Both the position numbers and the translations under genes were made by a program. A DNA stretch of 64,000 bases from Clitoria ternatea (lineage: Eukaryota; Streptophyta; Magnoliopsida; Fabales; Fabaceae): contig CM075669.1 in assembly GCA_037962975.1 (NCBI GenBank), positions 88,890,001 through 88,954,000 on the forward strand, given 5' to 3'. Below are positions 45,645 through 56,846 of the stretch, piece after piece (position 1 is the first letter of the stretch; every line of letters begins with the position of its first letter). The notes beneath the pieces were generated by a model. The model worked only from the letters and a program-made list of their open reading frames with translations. It was not told where the DNA came from and ran no database searches.

Positions 45645-47110
45645 TACTAATTCACAACAAGTCCAAAGTCCCAATAGAGAAGAATAACTTTAGATGTAAT
45701 AGATTTAGGCATACGATAAAATGACATTAAATATAACAGAAGACTAGATAATGTCATGTTAAGCAAGCACAATCGGTCACCAAAGGAAAAATATTTCTTA
45801 TGTAAAGGAAACTTCTTGGTAATCTTGTTAATCATCACTTCCCATGATGATCTACTCCTTAGGCTTGCACCAATGGGGATGCCTAGGTAGATGAATGGTA
45901 TTTTTAACTCTTTGAATTTTTGAGTTTTGGAGTAACCTACAAATTTGTCGTCTAAAGATTTAAGGCCAGCCAACTTACTCTTGAAAAAACTTATCTTAAG
46001 CCTTAAAGCGAGCTCAAAATATCAAAGGATACTTTTTAATACCACAATATTTTCCATTGACATGAAAATGGTGTCGTCTATAAATTGTAAGAATGCCATG
46101 TTAACTAGATCATGCCCTACTTTGTAACTCAAGAACATGCCAATTTCAACAGCCTTTCTCAACATTTCGGGGATCCCTTCAATTACAGTCAAGAATAAAA
46201 ATGATGCAAGAGGGTCCCCCTGATGCAGTTCTTTAAAGATAGAAAATTATCATGGCGGGGCCATTTACGAGAATAGAAACTGAAGCAGAAGACAAACAAC
46301 CCCAAATCCATTACCTCAATTTGCTACTAAAACCCAATTTGTCCATAATGTATAGTAGATACTCCCAGTTGACATAATCATATGCATTTTCAAACTCAAC
46401 TTTAAAACGCATACAACTTTTTCTTTTTCCTTTTTACTTCATCTAGTATTTCATTAATTATAACAACACCATCCAAAATGTTTCTATCCAAGAGAAACAC
46501 AAACTAAGGTAAGAAGATGACATTCTTCATAACACTATGGATTGTTTGCTAAAACTTTAAAAATAATTTTAATAATGCAACCGACCAATGACATAGGCCT
46601 ATATTCCCCCAAGTGTAAAGGGTTGTCAACCTTTGGAACCAATGTAATGAAAGATGCATTCACGCCTTTTGGTATCCTCCCATAAGTGTGAAACTCATTC
46701 ATCATGTTAATAATATCATTCTCTAAAAAGGGCCCTATTTGTTTGACGTATCTGAAGTTGAAACCATTTGGTCTTGAAAGTTTGTCTTCGCTACATTTCC
46801 ACATTGCATCTTTGATCTTATCTCTTGAGAAGGGTCCTAAGTCGTTTTCATGGACTTTAGAAGGTAACAATTTGAAGCTTATGTCCTTTAGTTTTAGTCT
46901 TCTCCAGTCAACCACCTTGAATTTTTCTTCAAAATATTTTTTAACTTTGTTTGCTTACCTTTAATGGCTACTCCTTCCAAGAGCTATCGATCCATAACCC
47001 CTTAATAGTATTTGTTCTCCTTCTTTTATTGATTAAGACATGAAAGAACTTGAATCCATGTCACCATCATTAATCAATTTGCTTTTGGTTTTCTAGTATA
47101 GTAGTGATTC
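45645..47110 (-). pseudogene. LINE (non-LTR) reverse transcriptase fragment
   Basis: Minus-strand reverse transcriptase of a plant L1-type LINE, in order: a pre-RT segment FFHVLINKRRRTNTIKGLWI (about 47050-46990), then DISFKLLPSKV and LGPFSRDKIKDAMWKCSEDK, GFNFRYVKQIGPFLENDI, NASFITLVPKVDNPLHLGEY and RPMSLVGCIIKIIFKVLANN (to about 46535). The catalytic FIDDT is near 46071-46087, preceded by QGDPLA-like text, and then come KFKELKIPFIYLGIPIG and FGDRLCLLNMTLSSL. The endonuclease and C-terminal parts are absent. Several frameshifts. 5'-truncated LINE copies are common, but here the 3' end is missing as well. Confidence 0.88.
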
Positions 47111-47352
47111 CTACATCTTGGATGGTTTCCAAAAATAAGCAATTAACGGTCTTACTTCTTAGAGTCAAGGCATGCCTCAGGTACTTACAGATCACCTGCC
47201 AACAATGTCCCACATTAGTGAGCTTTAAACATGAGACCTCATAGTCTAAATTTAAATCCTTAACCAACCAAATCTATCCTTATTGATTGTGTATATCATT
47301 TATGTATGAACAAATATAATCAAGCTTCACCAAAACAAGTCAAGTATGTAAC
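47111..47352. other. Short unassigned stretch between LINE and Tat-like LTR
   Basis: Contains TGCCAACAATGTCCCACATTAGTGAGCT, a text I cannot assign; it might be upstream LINE sequence. No gene. Confidence 0.3.
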
Positions 47353-47909
47353 TGATCCAGGCTGGACACCGGCCCCAATTGCCTAAAATAACAGCCGATG
47401 TGGACCAGATGCTATCAACACCGGATTGGACTCCATATCGACCACTAATAGCCAAACACTTCCATGACCGAAGTCATGAGAGGACAAGAAATGACAACAC
47501 CGGACAAGCCTGCAACAATGTCAGCCCCACGTGATGTACAGACCTGCTCTAGCACACAAAATAAGACACGACATAACACTCCTTCGCTATAAATACAGCA
47601 AATACCCTCATAAATGATAATCTCTTTGGTACCTATTTTATTAGTCTGATATAGCTCTAATGTTAGAATCCAAACTGACTTAAGCGTCGGAGTGTCTTTG
47701 TAGGTGCCACCCCCTTCGCTCCTCAACACGTTGGGACAAAGTTTGGAGCTCAACAAAGTCCACTGATACTAGCTTAGTCCATGAGATCGTCCCAGGACAC
47801 GAGAACGGATCGGGATAACCAGACTCCCAAATTCACTTGAATATCAAATCATGTATCTGGACACCGGTTGTGTGTGGAGTACTCTACCCCCTACACTCTG
47901 GATAGAACA
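47353..47909 (+). mobile_element. 5' LTR of a second Tat/Ogre-like element
   Basis: Starts TGATCCAGGCTGG and ends GGATAGAACA, 557 bp. TATAAATA at 47588-47595 lies about 90 bp before the R/U5 signature (47677-47705). Homologous to the solo LTR at 23117-23711 and, in its R/U5 part, to 3876-4830. Followed at once by a primer site, which marks it as a 5' LTR. Confidence 0.85.
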
Positions 47910-47932
47910 TTGGCACGCCTGGTGAGACCTGT
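47910..47932 (+). promoter_or_regulatory. Primer binding site of the second Tat-like element
   Basis: TTGGCACGCCTGGTGAGACC directly after the LTR resembles the TGGCGCCGTCTGTGGG type of site used by Tat-group elements, with several substitutions. Confidence 0.6.
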
Positions 47933-48097
47933 TAAAGGAATTTTCACTTGAATCTGAAGTCTCAGAGACCAAAAAGACCGATGTAACAGGTCAATTCAAG
48001 ATTTGTTCCTAGTTTTAGGAAATTACTTAAAATGAGCACAGTGGTCATACTTAACCCATAAAGTGTCATCTTTAGAATGCCCAATGAAGTTAAAGAG

Positions 48098-48415
48098 CAA
48101 AACAACCCCAAAGCAGTTACATATTTACACCCCGGAGAGGTTAAACCCTAGAGGCTATAAGATGGTAACCCCAAAGCAGTTGAGAAACAACCCAAGAGTG
48201 GTTACACATTTGCATCTCGGAATGGTCAAACCTCAAAGCGGTTGCCTTTACACCCCAATATGGTTAACAACCCTAGAGCGGTTAGGCATTTACACCCCGG
48301 AGAGGTAAGAACCCATTGGTTATGTGCTACACCCAGAGGTTAAACTCGTGTAGTTGTAAAATGATAACCCCAAAGCGGTTGACAAACCTTAGAGCAGTTA
48401 CGCATTTACAATGGT
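48098..48415 (+). repeat. AACC-N7-GGTT hairpin array
   Basis: Repeated AACCCCAAAGCGGTT, AACCCTAGAGCGGTT, AACCCAAGAGTGGTT and relatives, alternating with ACACCCCGGAGAGGTT text; about ten AACC/GGTT pairs in 320 bp. It lies in the 5' leader of the second Tat-like element. A frame open across it (48063-48308) reflects the repeat, not a gene. Confidence 0.8.
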
Positions 48416-49110
48416 TAATTCCCAGAATGGCTAAGTATCAAAATGTGAAGGCATATCATTACTGCCAAAGTCATAAAATGGTCCAGTATACATATCGGTC
48501 CTTAAAAATAAGCAACTGGATTATGGCAAGATACAGGAAATGGTCAAGACAAGACTAGACGGGGTCAAGACAAGACAACATACAATTGTCATTTCCCCAG
48601 CTAAGATGATCCCCATAAAAACTGAACTGGAAATGAATTTTGCTATAGGACTGTAACTTGACCCCAGTCATAAAAGCTAACACCTAAGGAATTGCCAAGT
48701 TTTACAGGCAAATCCCAAGAGCATCACAGAAGCCTAAGTGTCCCTAAGATTATTTCAGACCCCAGCAAAGACGGAGAAGACTGAGAAAATACCTGGGGTA
48801 GTCATAAGTTACCCCAGACGAAGATAATCATGTTCACGTCAAGTAATGATGAGGATCAATACCGGAAGAAAGTCAAAATTGATTAACACCAGTAAGGATA
48901 CTTTAAATTAGTATTACTAACTAACCCATTGTGTTAAATGAAAACAGGTATATCAATTCAAAGTTATAAAAGCAATAAATAATATGCACAAGCACACAAG
49001 GAAGAAAGGAAATTCACAAGTTAAAATTGAGTCACTACGGCCTTAAAGGCAAATTGTCAACACCGGAGCCCATCCTGTACAAGGCAATGAAAAATTAGGA
49101 ATGGTTCACA
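48416..49110 (+). other. Leader of the second Tat-like element
   Basis: Non-coding as far as I can see. It includes ACCCCAGAC and ACCCCAG words and lies between the hairpin array and the end of the antisense ORF. No gag-like text found. Confidence 0.4.
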
Positions 49111-51188
49111 AAGTTGGCGACCCTGGAGTAACCACGGTAACTGGGAATCAGAGTGAGCAACATTAGTCATCTTATCAGAGTCTTCCTCTAACACCGTCCT
49201 CAGTTCCATGCTTTAATTAGGAGGTAAGGACAAAGGCTCGTAAGGAACATCTTCGAGTTCTACTACCTGACCCTGGTCTATTGCATATAGGTGCCCGCCA
49301 TGGAATTCTTAAAAGACACCTATACCATTCAAGTTAAGCTTAACATCGGGGTTACGATAGACAATCTGCCGGACCACAGTACTGAAAGACATATCGGCCA
49401 GAACCTCAAACTCGGTCATCTTTTCATCCTAACTTTTTTCTCCTATGCATGAGCCTCATTCATAGACTTTACCTAAGCCTCTAAGTTTTTGTTTTTCTTT
49501 TCAACAGTATCCTGTCCAATAACAACTTCATCATATTTGACTTGCAGGATTTCAAAGCATCCTCCACAGTCTTCTTTTAGACCTCAGCCTAATCTGCCCT
49601 GCTGGTAGCCGATATGAATGTCGTGGTAAGGTCTGCTAGATCTTTAACTTTCTTGGCCAATTCTGCCTAAGGATCTACTCTTAGGGCTTCAGTCTCCTTC
49701 ATCCGGTCTAGGCACTATTGAGCCTCAACGGCGAAGTAATAGGACTGCCCAAGAGAGTGCAGGATCTCGACTGCTTCAACCAAGTTAAAAATAGCACCTT
49801 TTGTCACACTCCAGACTTCTTCAGTAGGCAGATCCTTCTTCAGCCTGAACGGAATATAAAACCTGGTCAGAGTCTCCCCAACAACCTATAAAAAGTCAGA
49901 AATTCCAGAGTTGCAGTAGGGGGCATCGACAACAGCAGGTTAGACCTCATCCAGAATATTCTCAGTAGGCTCAGCCATGTCCTGGTCAAGGCTAGCATCG
50001 ACTCCATCCAATCTTAGCCCCTCATTCCTTTTTGGTTCCCGGGATGGAGCATTCTTGTTGGCCTACTTTTTGTTTTTCTCCCCGACACATGATCCCTTCA
50101 AAGTTAGGTTCAGCGAGCCCACCTTTTTAGCTAGAATGCTCACATGCCTGGCCGATGTGTGTTTTAGAGTAACACGGTTTTCAGCCTCAGCTATAGCAGT
50201 ATTTTGGGCTTCAGCTTGCTCCCTTAGCTTTTTCAGCAAATCAATCCGTTCCATTTCCCCTGAAAAATAAAATACAAAAATGAGCATATCGATGAAAGGA
50301 TGGTATAATAAAAAAAAAAGGCATACATATATAGGCATCCCAACGTGATTTTCCTTCTAGCAAGGGTTTATCAGAGATTTTGGAGAAAACAGAAAAAGCC
50401 TTCAAGGCTTCCAATACCACTCTCGACTTCAGAGAGAGAACGACTTCACTAACGGTGTGGGTATTGCTGGTCGAAAGGAAGTGCTCATACGACCAGCCGG
50501 TGTAGAACTTCCTGGAGAAGTCAGTGTTCTCTTAGAACACCGATTTTCCATCATTCACTTTAACTTTGACGAAGGAATGCTTAAAGCTCACCATATCTGT
50601 TTTGGCCGACTTTGTGAAAGCTTCAAAGTTGGCAATTTTTTAGTTACATTAGAGATTGATGAAGCCGAGGCCACCTCCGACATTACAACTGCCTATAACT
50701 CCATAGTAAGAAAAGAATAAGGCAATGGTAGGGACAAAGTGAAATAATTCTCTCAGGACTTCAAAAGCCTTTACCAGACCCCAATTGTTAGGATGAAGTT
50801 GACTTGGGGTGTAGTCAAGGAACCGGAGTACCCCAATCTTGAACTCCATCAGAGGGAACCAGACTCCGATCTTGGAGAAAAGCATCTCATACATGAAGAG
50901 GTACCTTGACCCCGGTTGGTGACAGATACACTCTGATGGAAAGGGGTAGAGAACGGTGAAGTAATCCTTAAATTCTTCCTCAGAATGAATGATCACATCT
51001 TCAATGATCACATCATCTGAATCCTTAGTATACTGGGAGGGAAGACACAGTGACTCTTCATGCACCCAAAAGTAAGGATCTTTGATCTTCTCAGCAAGCT
51101 AGTTGATCTGATGTGCAACTATGTTGGTCTCTAGAGGGTTGGTTGTGATAATAGGAGAGTTGGTGCCAGAGTTGCCATCAGATGCCAT
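49110..51188 (-). pseudogene. Antisense ORF of a Tat-like element (transposase_28-like, gypsy-type transposon domain)
   Basis: Runs opposite to the LTR orientation. From an ATG at 51188: MASDGNSGTNSPII, a stop, then the conserved block FKDYFTVLYPFPSE, GVWFPLMEFKIGVLRFLDY, PSQLHPNNWGLVKAFEVL and FSYYGVIGS (about 50970-50700), the so-called putative gypsy-type transposon domain. An intron-like gap (about 50330-50262, acceptor TTTTTCAG) precedes a coiled-coil part (LLKKLREQAEAQNTAIAEAEN, then AELAKKVKDLADL, about 49650) and an acidic C-terminus. Stops after QIN, INL and elsewhere disable it. Tat-group elements are known to carry such extra, often antisense, ORFs of unknown function. Confidence 0.75.
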
Positions 51189-51761
51189 TGGTTGAACAAC
51201 ATGGTGAAAGAAAGGTACACAGCTATAAAAAGCCACATCATTAGCTAAATACAAATTAGCACTACTTCTGGGCTCACTAGCTGATCTCATGTCAAACCTA
51301 AACGATGTGGAGGAGTAGAAGGACGTATCCAACTCCTTTACTTCCCACAAAGGACCCTGGAAAGGATGATGTGTTTCTTGATTTTCCCATTGATGTTACA
51401 CCGACCCAGAGGTGGCTCCATCAGAACGGCGAATGTACCAGTGTGAATTTCCCCTCTGCGGCTCGTGTCGAGATTGAACTAACGGAGGCCCAGACAGCAC
51501 CTTAACCAAGTCAACTTGAGTCGTTGTCCCCCATACCTTTCTATGATTCAAGCAAGTTAAAGAAAAGACAGGTTGGAAGTACCTGTTGGGACGATGCGGC
51601 TAGCCTTCCTTATACAAGCCAAGTTCTTGGGTGACACCGGAGTAATTTGATATCAGAGCAGTAGCACTTGTACTTATAGGGGAGGCTTGGGGAGCAAAGA
51701 GTCGCGAGAGTCATTGCGCCAATTTATGACACAACGTTTCGCATTCCGTCCAGGCCTATGG
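51189..51761. other. Unassigned stretch with a primer-site-like word
   Basis: No gene recognised. TTGATATCAGAGCAG (about 51648-51662) resembles an initiator tRNA-Met primer site and is followed by text ending in CGCCAATTTATGACACAAC. This could be the leader of a deleted Tekay-like element whose next LTR starts at 51762. 51305-51505 is open in one frame without recognised domains. Confidence 0.35.
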
Positions 51762-53346
51762 TGTAACATCCTAAGTTTGAAAATTTTAGAAAATAACTCA
51801 TTAAGGCTCAGTGGCTTATTCCTCTCCTGCGCACCTTTGGCATTTTGGGTCTAATATTCTTAAATGATGCTTGATTGGAATAATTCCAATCTTGTTCACT
51901 TTGTTTCAAAGAGATCTTCAATATCTATTTCTGGGATCTATCCCAAATTCTCACTCTGTCATGCTCAAATTTAAGAATTTAGTAAATTCATCATAAAATC
52001 ATGATTATTCATATTTTTATCCGGCGTATGGTTCGTTCAGAATTTCATAACTTTCTCATACGAACTCTGTTTCTTACAAAATTGGTGTCAAAATCTCCGT
52101 AACAAAATTATCTACGTTTTTTATGAGACATCAAAAGCTGATTCTTGCTATATTGGTACAATTTAATGAAAATATAGAATCCCTAGACTGTTTCATTTTG
52201 ATATTGACTACCTATAGAAATAAATTGTGTATCTCCCTCGTCCGGAACTCAAATTGCTTCGTTCCTTTTGGTATAGATTTTTATCAAAATTATCTACAAT
52301 TGTTATGAAGGGCATGAAACCTAATTCTCAAAGGAGAATTCTTGGTCAATTTATTTCTAAGCACATACTTGATTTGAAGACGATTAGAGCATCCTATCGT
52401 ATTTTGACCATATCTCACTCAATTCTTGATGGATTGTTTTGTACTTTATATAGATTAAAGAGAACAAAACGTTCTACAACTTTTGTGTTTATACCATTTC
52501 CAAATTCGGCCTGCATCATCCCTTAAAATCTCGTGCAATTGTTACGTGCAAAGTTGGACAACTCAACCACTCCATGCAACATGGACCAATAACCTTGCAA
52601 CATCAATGGCCACTCGTTCCAATCAGCCTCAACCCTTGTTTAGCAAGTTTATGACATGTCCTCCTCTCCTAAACTCCTCTCCCATGCATAATTACAACCC
52701 ATCACTTGTTATTTTAATATCATAACCCGCAGTCATAGAAAGAAAGAAGAAGAGAGAAAAGAGTGTAGAGTTTCTAGACCAGCGTACGTCCGTAAAGGAT
52801 CTCCGTCAATTCCACCGTTGGATCGGCCTGAACCTTTGAGAGTGTATTCTCAACTTCCTCATCTATGTTCTCACCGTTTAGATTTGTATTTTGACTTCTG
52901 TAGGTGGAGAAATTGTGTTCAAACCGCGACCCTGTTCCAGTTTACAGGAATTCTGACCACCTTCGCAAAAACTGCCATCTCCGATTTATTAACCGTTGGA
53001 TCGGGCTCAAATTTTGGTATGAGGTTCCTGAGACGTGGGGATCGTTACTGACTGTTGGGATCTTGGTTTTGAGGTCTATACTGGTAGATACTGTGCTTGA
53101 ACAGTAGCACGAGTTTAAATCAACGATTGACTCGGATCGTTCGGGGAGCGTTTGAGTTTTGAAATCAAGGATTCCGGGTAGGGGGAGCATTTATATCTTA
53201 AATTTATAGATTATGAACGGATGAGGAGATGTAGGTGGATTTGTGAATTAATTGTGATTGCATGAATTATTGAGTGTGCTATATCCCTAGCTAACTGTTT
53301 TTGATATGAATTGATTGATATCGTTCATATATGTTGTGATGATTAT
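51762..53346 (+). mobile_element. Tekay-like LTR fragment
   Basis: Starts TGTAACATCCTAAG. Contains two CCGTTGGATCGG words (52811 and 52994), a text type common in LTRs of this group. No matching TTACA end found; it stops where another TGTAACATTCC begins at 53347. Confidence 0.5.
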
Positions 53347-54110
53347 TGTAACATTCCTGGTATTTTAATAAAAATTATGGAGAGTGGAAAATATTAGCAA
53401 ATGTTTTAGAGATTTATTTAATATTTGATCTGCCTAAACCGGGGTCATAGAATCCGGTGTCGGGCCAGTCTCAATTGTGAGGATCAAACGGTGTTGAAGA
53501 ACGGTTGTGCAGAGGAGAACGGCCAAAGACGTGCTGTCTTGTGACTGACGCTCATCCAGTGTTCCTGGAGTGGTCTTGGATTAACCGGTGTGAGGAGAAT
53601 ACTAGCTCAAAATTATAATCTGGATCAACCTCTTGGATGGTTGAGGCAAACGGATATGCATAACAAAGAGGTGAGGACGGATGAAGTGTCCGACCTCTCA
53701 ATAGATAGCTCGGATTACCGAGGTGTGGACACTACACCTGGACGCCAGTTGGTCGGTATCCAGCTCGGATCGATGCTCTTACGAGGTGACAGGCAGTTAC
53801 AAATAATTAAACATAGAGAAAGCAAATAAGTATAGTGGGTCAGAATTTATAAAGGAATCCAATGAGATGAAATTGATTAAAAACTTTTAATGAGAATGCA
53901 AATGAAATAGGGAAAAAGGCTGTCTTGCCCCTGAGCTTTATATAAAAAGGAAATTCTCTCTCTCTCCTCTTCATTATTCATAAATCACTTCTTCTTCTTA
54001 GTCTGTTCCCCTCCTCCTTCGTTTTCTCTTCTCTCGTTGCTGAATTCCATGTACCAAAGGAGGACTCCATTCGTGTGAAAGCTTCAATCGAACCTCATTC
54101 CTGTGATCAT
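53347..54110 (+). mobile_element. Tekay-like LTR start, second fragment
   Basis: Starts TGTAACATTCCTGG, with GTGTCGGGCCAGTCTCAATTG near 53457, which parallels GTGTCGGACCAAG in the LTR at 6040 (near 6213), and a CT-rich TCTCTCTCTCTCC tract near 53955, as that LTR has near 6455-6490. The end is not visible. Confidence 0.5.
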
Positions 54111-54900
54111 GGCCTCAAGGTGAGTCCATTGATCCGTTTTATTTGTGGCTCCTTATCCCTTTCATTTCTCTGGTAGCCAAGGGCCATGCATGGCTGTATT
54201 CGAGCCTATTCTCCACTCCTTAAGAAGGATCTATTGATTATCAAACAAAGGAAAAGAATAATCGCTTTGAAGAAATCACTTAAGGAATCAACAAGATGGA
54301 ACAAGTAGATGTACTGTTTTTATGTGTTGTCTGCCATATGTAATATGTTTGTGATATTTCTTTGTTGGTCACAGTGAATTAAATGTTGGTGTGTTCTTGT
54401 TTAGTGTACTTTGGTTAAGTTTAAGGTGTGGAGTCTTGTTAATTTTAGTTGTTTAGTTCTTATGTTAAGTGTTATATATGCAATTGTTATTTTCAGTTGT
54501 AAAATTCAGTTGTTAATGAACAAATGCACCATGGAGTTGGGAAATTAAGTTGCTCAATTTGAAATTGATTTTTTAATTTGAGTTATTAAGTTGATAAGGT
54601 TTTTTAAATTTTGAAGTTGCGTTTGTTATTGAAAATAAACCACCATTAGTTGCAAGAAAATAAAAGCATTAACATTTCCAAAATAAAAGCATTAACATTT
54701 CCAAAATAGAGGTCACAAATTAACATTGTTACATCTTAGAAGGACATAACAGAACACATTATACACATAAAACAGTTACTCGTAAGGACAATGTTATATT
54801 GTTCAATCATAGAAACACATAATGATTCAATTTTTTTATGCCTTGGTGTTAACTTTGGCCTTAGTTGGACCAGATCTGTAGAAGCAACAGTGGCACGTTT
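54111..54900. other. Unassigned AT-rich stretch left of the MULE
   Basis: No gene. It contains a 22-23-bp direct duplication (AAAATAAAAGCATTAACATTTCC) at about 54656-54705. It may include the 3' flank of the MULE, but I see no terminal inverted repeat. Confidence 0.4.
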
Positions 54901-56846
54901 TCATTTTCTTGGGGTTGCGACAGCTATGGCAGTAGGGCATGTTGTTTGGTTGCTCGAAGATTGTTGGGTCTGGGGCTCGTCTGGAAGTGGTTTGGAAGGA
55001 CAGGTGGTCTTGTTGTGGCCTGTAGTTCCACAGACACTACATTTGGTCATCAAACCCTTCCTAGACATCCTGATGTCATCCTTTTCAGTTGGATCCTTGT
55101 TCCTCGACCTCTTAGGCCTGCCAACTTGCCTCTTGAATGGTGGAGGTTGTATAGGGTTTGCTTGAACCTTGTCCCACATATTTTTCCCAATGATGGGTAA
55201 GATAATGGGAGTATAGCAATGAGCATATGCTGCCTTTCTATACATTGCTGGGATGTATGTATATGGTGTTTAATTAACCTCTACCATACAGGCAATTGCA
55301 TGGTTACAAGGGATTCCTGTCAGGATCCACCTTCTGCAGTTACATTCCCTGGCCTTCAGGTCCACAATGAATTTGTCAGCTTGGTTAATGTGGCTAATCT
55401 CATACACACTGTTTCCTGACCACCTGCACATAAGAAGATGATAGTTATGTGTTAAACATCCTAGTAGGGAGGTCAAATAACATATAAAAATCAGACCAAA
55501 ACTAACCTGACTTGATACATATTGCAGCAAGATTTTGATTTCTCAATCCTTTGTTTTATCCTTGGCAAGACATCATAAGTAAACAATTGCATCCTAGTCC
55601 TGTTGTTGGCCCATCGTTCCATCATATAAGTCTTGATCGCTTCTACCATAGTGATGATTGGCTTCCCCCTCGCTCTAATGATTACTGAATTAAATGTTTC
55701 AGCCATGTTATTTACCAATACATCACTCTTTGGTTCGAAAGAAAACCTGGACTTGCTCCAGTGTCTTGGAGATATTTTAATCAAGTCCCTGTAGGCTGCC
55801 TCATTGAGCTCCTTGACCTCTAACATTGTCCTTTCCCAAGCTTGTGTTTAAGTGGACTTAGCTTCCTTACATAACAATTCTTTGAGTTGTTTGCGTGGAT
55901 GTTTCTTCCTAAAGTTGTTGTACAAATGTCTAACACAGAATCTTTGATCAACACCTGGAATAAGCTCTTCCAATGCATGAAGTAAACCCTGAAACAAATT
56001 TACATAAGGGAACGATTTAGAGGGCTAGATTGTAACACATTAACTTAGTTAAGGGACCACATTGAAACATAATATATAAGTTATGGGACCTGAATGAAAA
56101 CTGTTTCTTACATAAGGGACTAAATAATTTAGAAAATTGTCACTTAGGGGGTCAGCAAGAATCACAAATAATATATTCAGGCCATGGAATATTCAGGTAT
56201 TAGTATGTTCAGTTACTCCAGTGTCATGGCACTGCTCAGGTCATGTTATACAATTGTATACAAGCATAATTCAAGAACAAGCAAATCCCTCATAATTAGT
56301 ATATTCAGGCCATGGCACTGCTCAGGTTATGCTAAACAATTGCACATAGTCACATATATGGTTACTAAATAATTGCACATTCAGGTACAAGCTATATACA
56401 ATTGTATACAGTCAGACCAAACCAGATTCAGGTGCACACACATCTCATATACCTTCTATTAATCAGACATAAATGTGATGTTGCTGTAGACTTGGGACCC
56501 ACCTAAATCCCCAAAAGCAGTTCCAAAAACCACCTCCACGAGTCTGTGTTTTCACACACAACCACACCAACAGTAATGGGTAGCATCTGATCATTAAGGT
56601 CTCTACCCACTACACTAAGTAATTGCCCACCAAATGGCCCTTTAAGAAAGCACCCATCCAAACCAATTATCTTTCTGCAATGCTTGAAACTATCCTTGCA
56701 CTCTTTCAGACAAACATATAACCTATGAAAAGATGTGGCAACTACTCTTACATTATCACTAACTTGGCTTGCATCTACAACTGGTTGTACATTCAACTTC
56801 ACAGTTGAACCAGGATTCGAATTCAGTAAAGCATTGCAGTAGTCCC
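54901..56846 (-). pseudogene. MULE (Mutator-like) transposase, cut by an Athila-like element
   Basis: Minus-strand transposase of a Mutator-like element. The MULE catalytic domain lies at about 56846-56503 (IGLDGCFLKGPFGG, then PITVGVVVCENTDSW). An intron (about 56484-55990, acceptor TTTCAG) precedes GLLHALEELIPGVDQRFC, then KSDVLVNNMAETFNS and MMERWANNR (to about 55491). A short intron with acceptor TGTGCAG ends near 55430. The SWIM zinc finger (CNC, then PCNHAIA) is at 55344-55291. The C-terminus has GRPKRSRNKDP and a CSVCGTTGHNKTTC knuckle (55041-55000), and ends at 54901. Few internal lesions are visible, but the N-terminus is lost at 56847 where the LTR is inserted, and stops occur near both intron borders. 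Confidence 0.88.

Noticed and set aside
50063..50270. Plus-strand ORF opposite the coiled-coil segment
   Set aside because: Shadow of the antisense ORF; the minus-strand reading has heptad-like Leu/Ala/Glu content and the known domain upstream.
53347..54125. Host gene first exon at ATGGCCTCAAG followed by GTGAGT (near 54110)
   Set aside because: It sits downstream of a TGTAACATTCC LTR start with CT-rich leader text as in the Tekay LTR, and no second exon was found.
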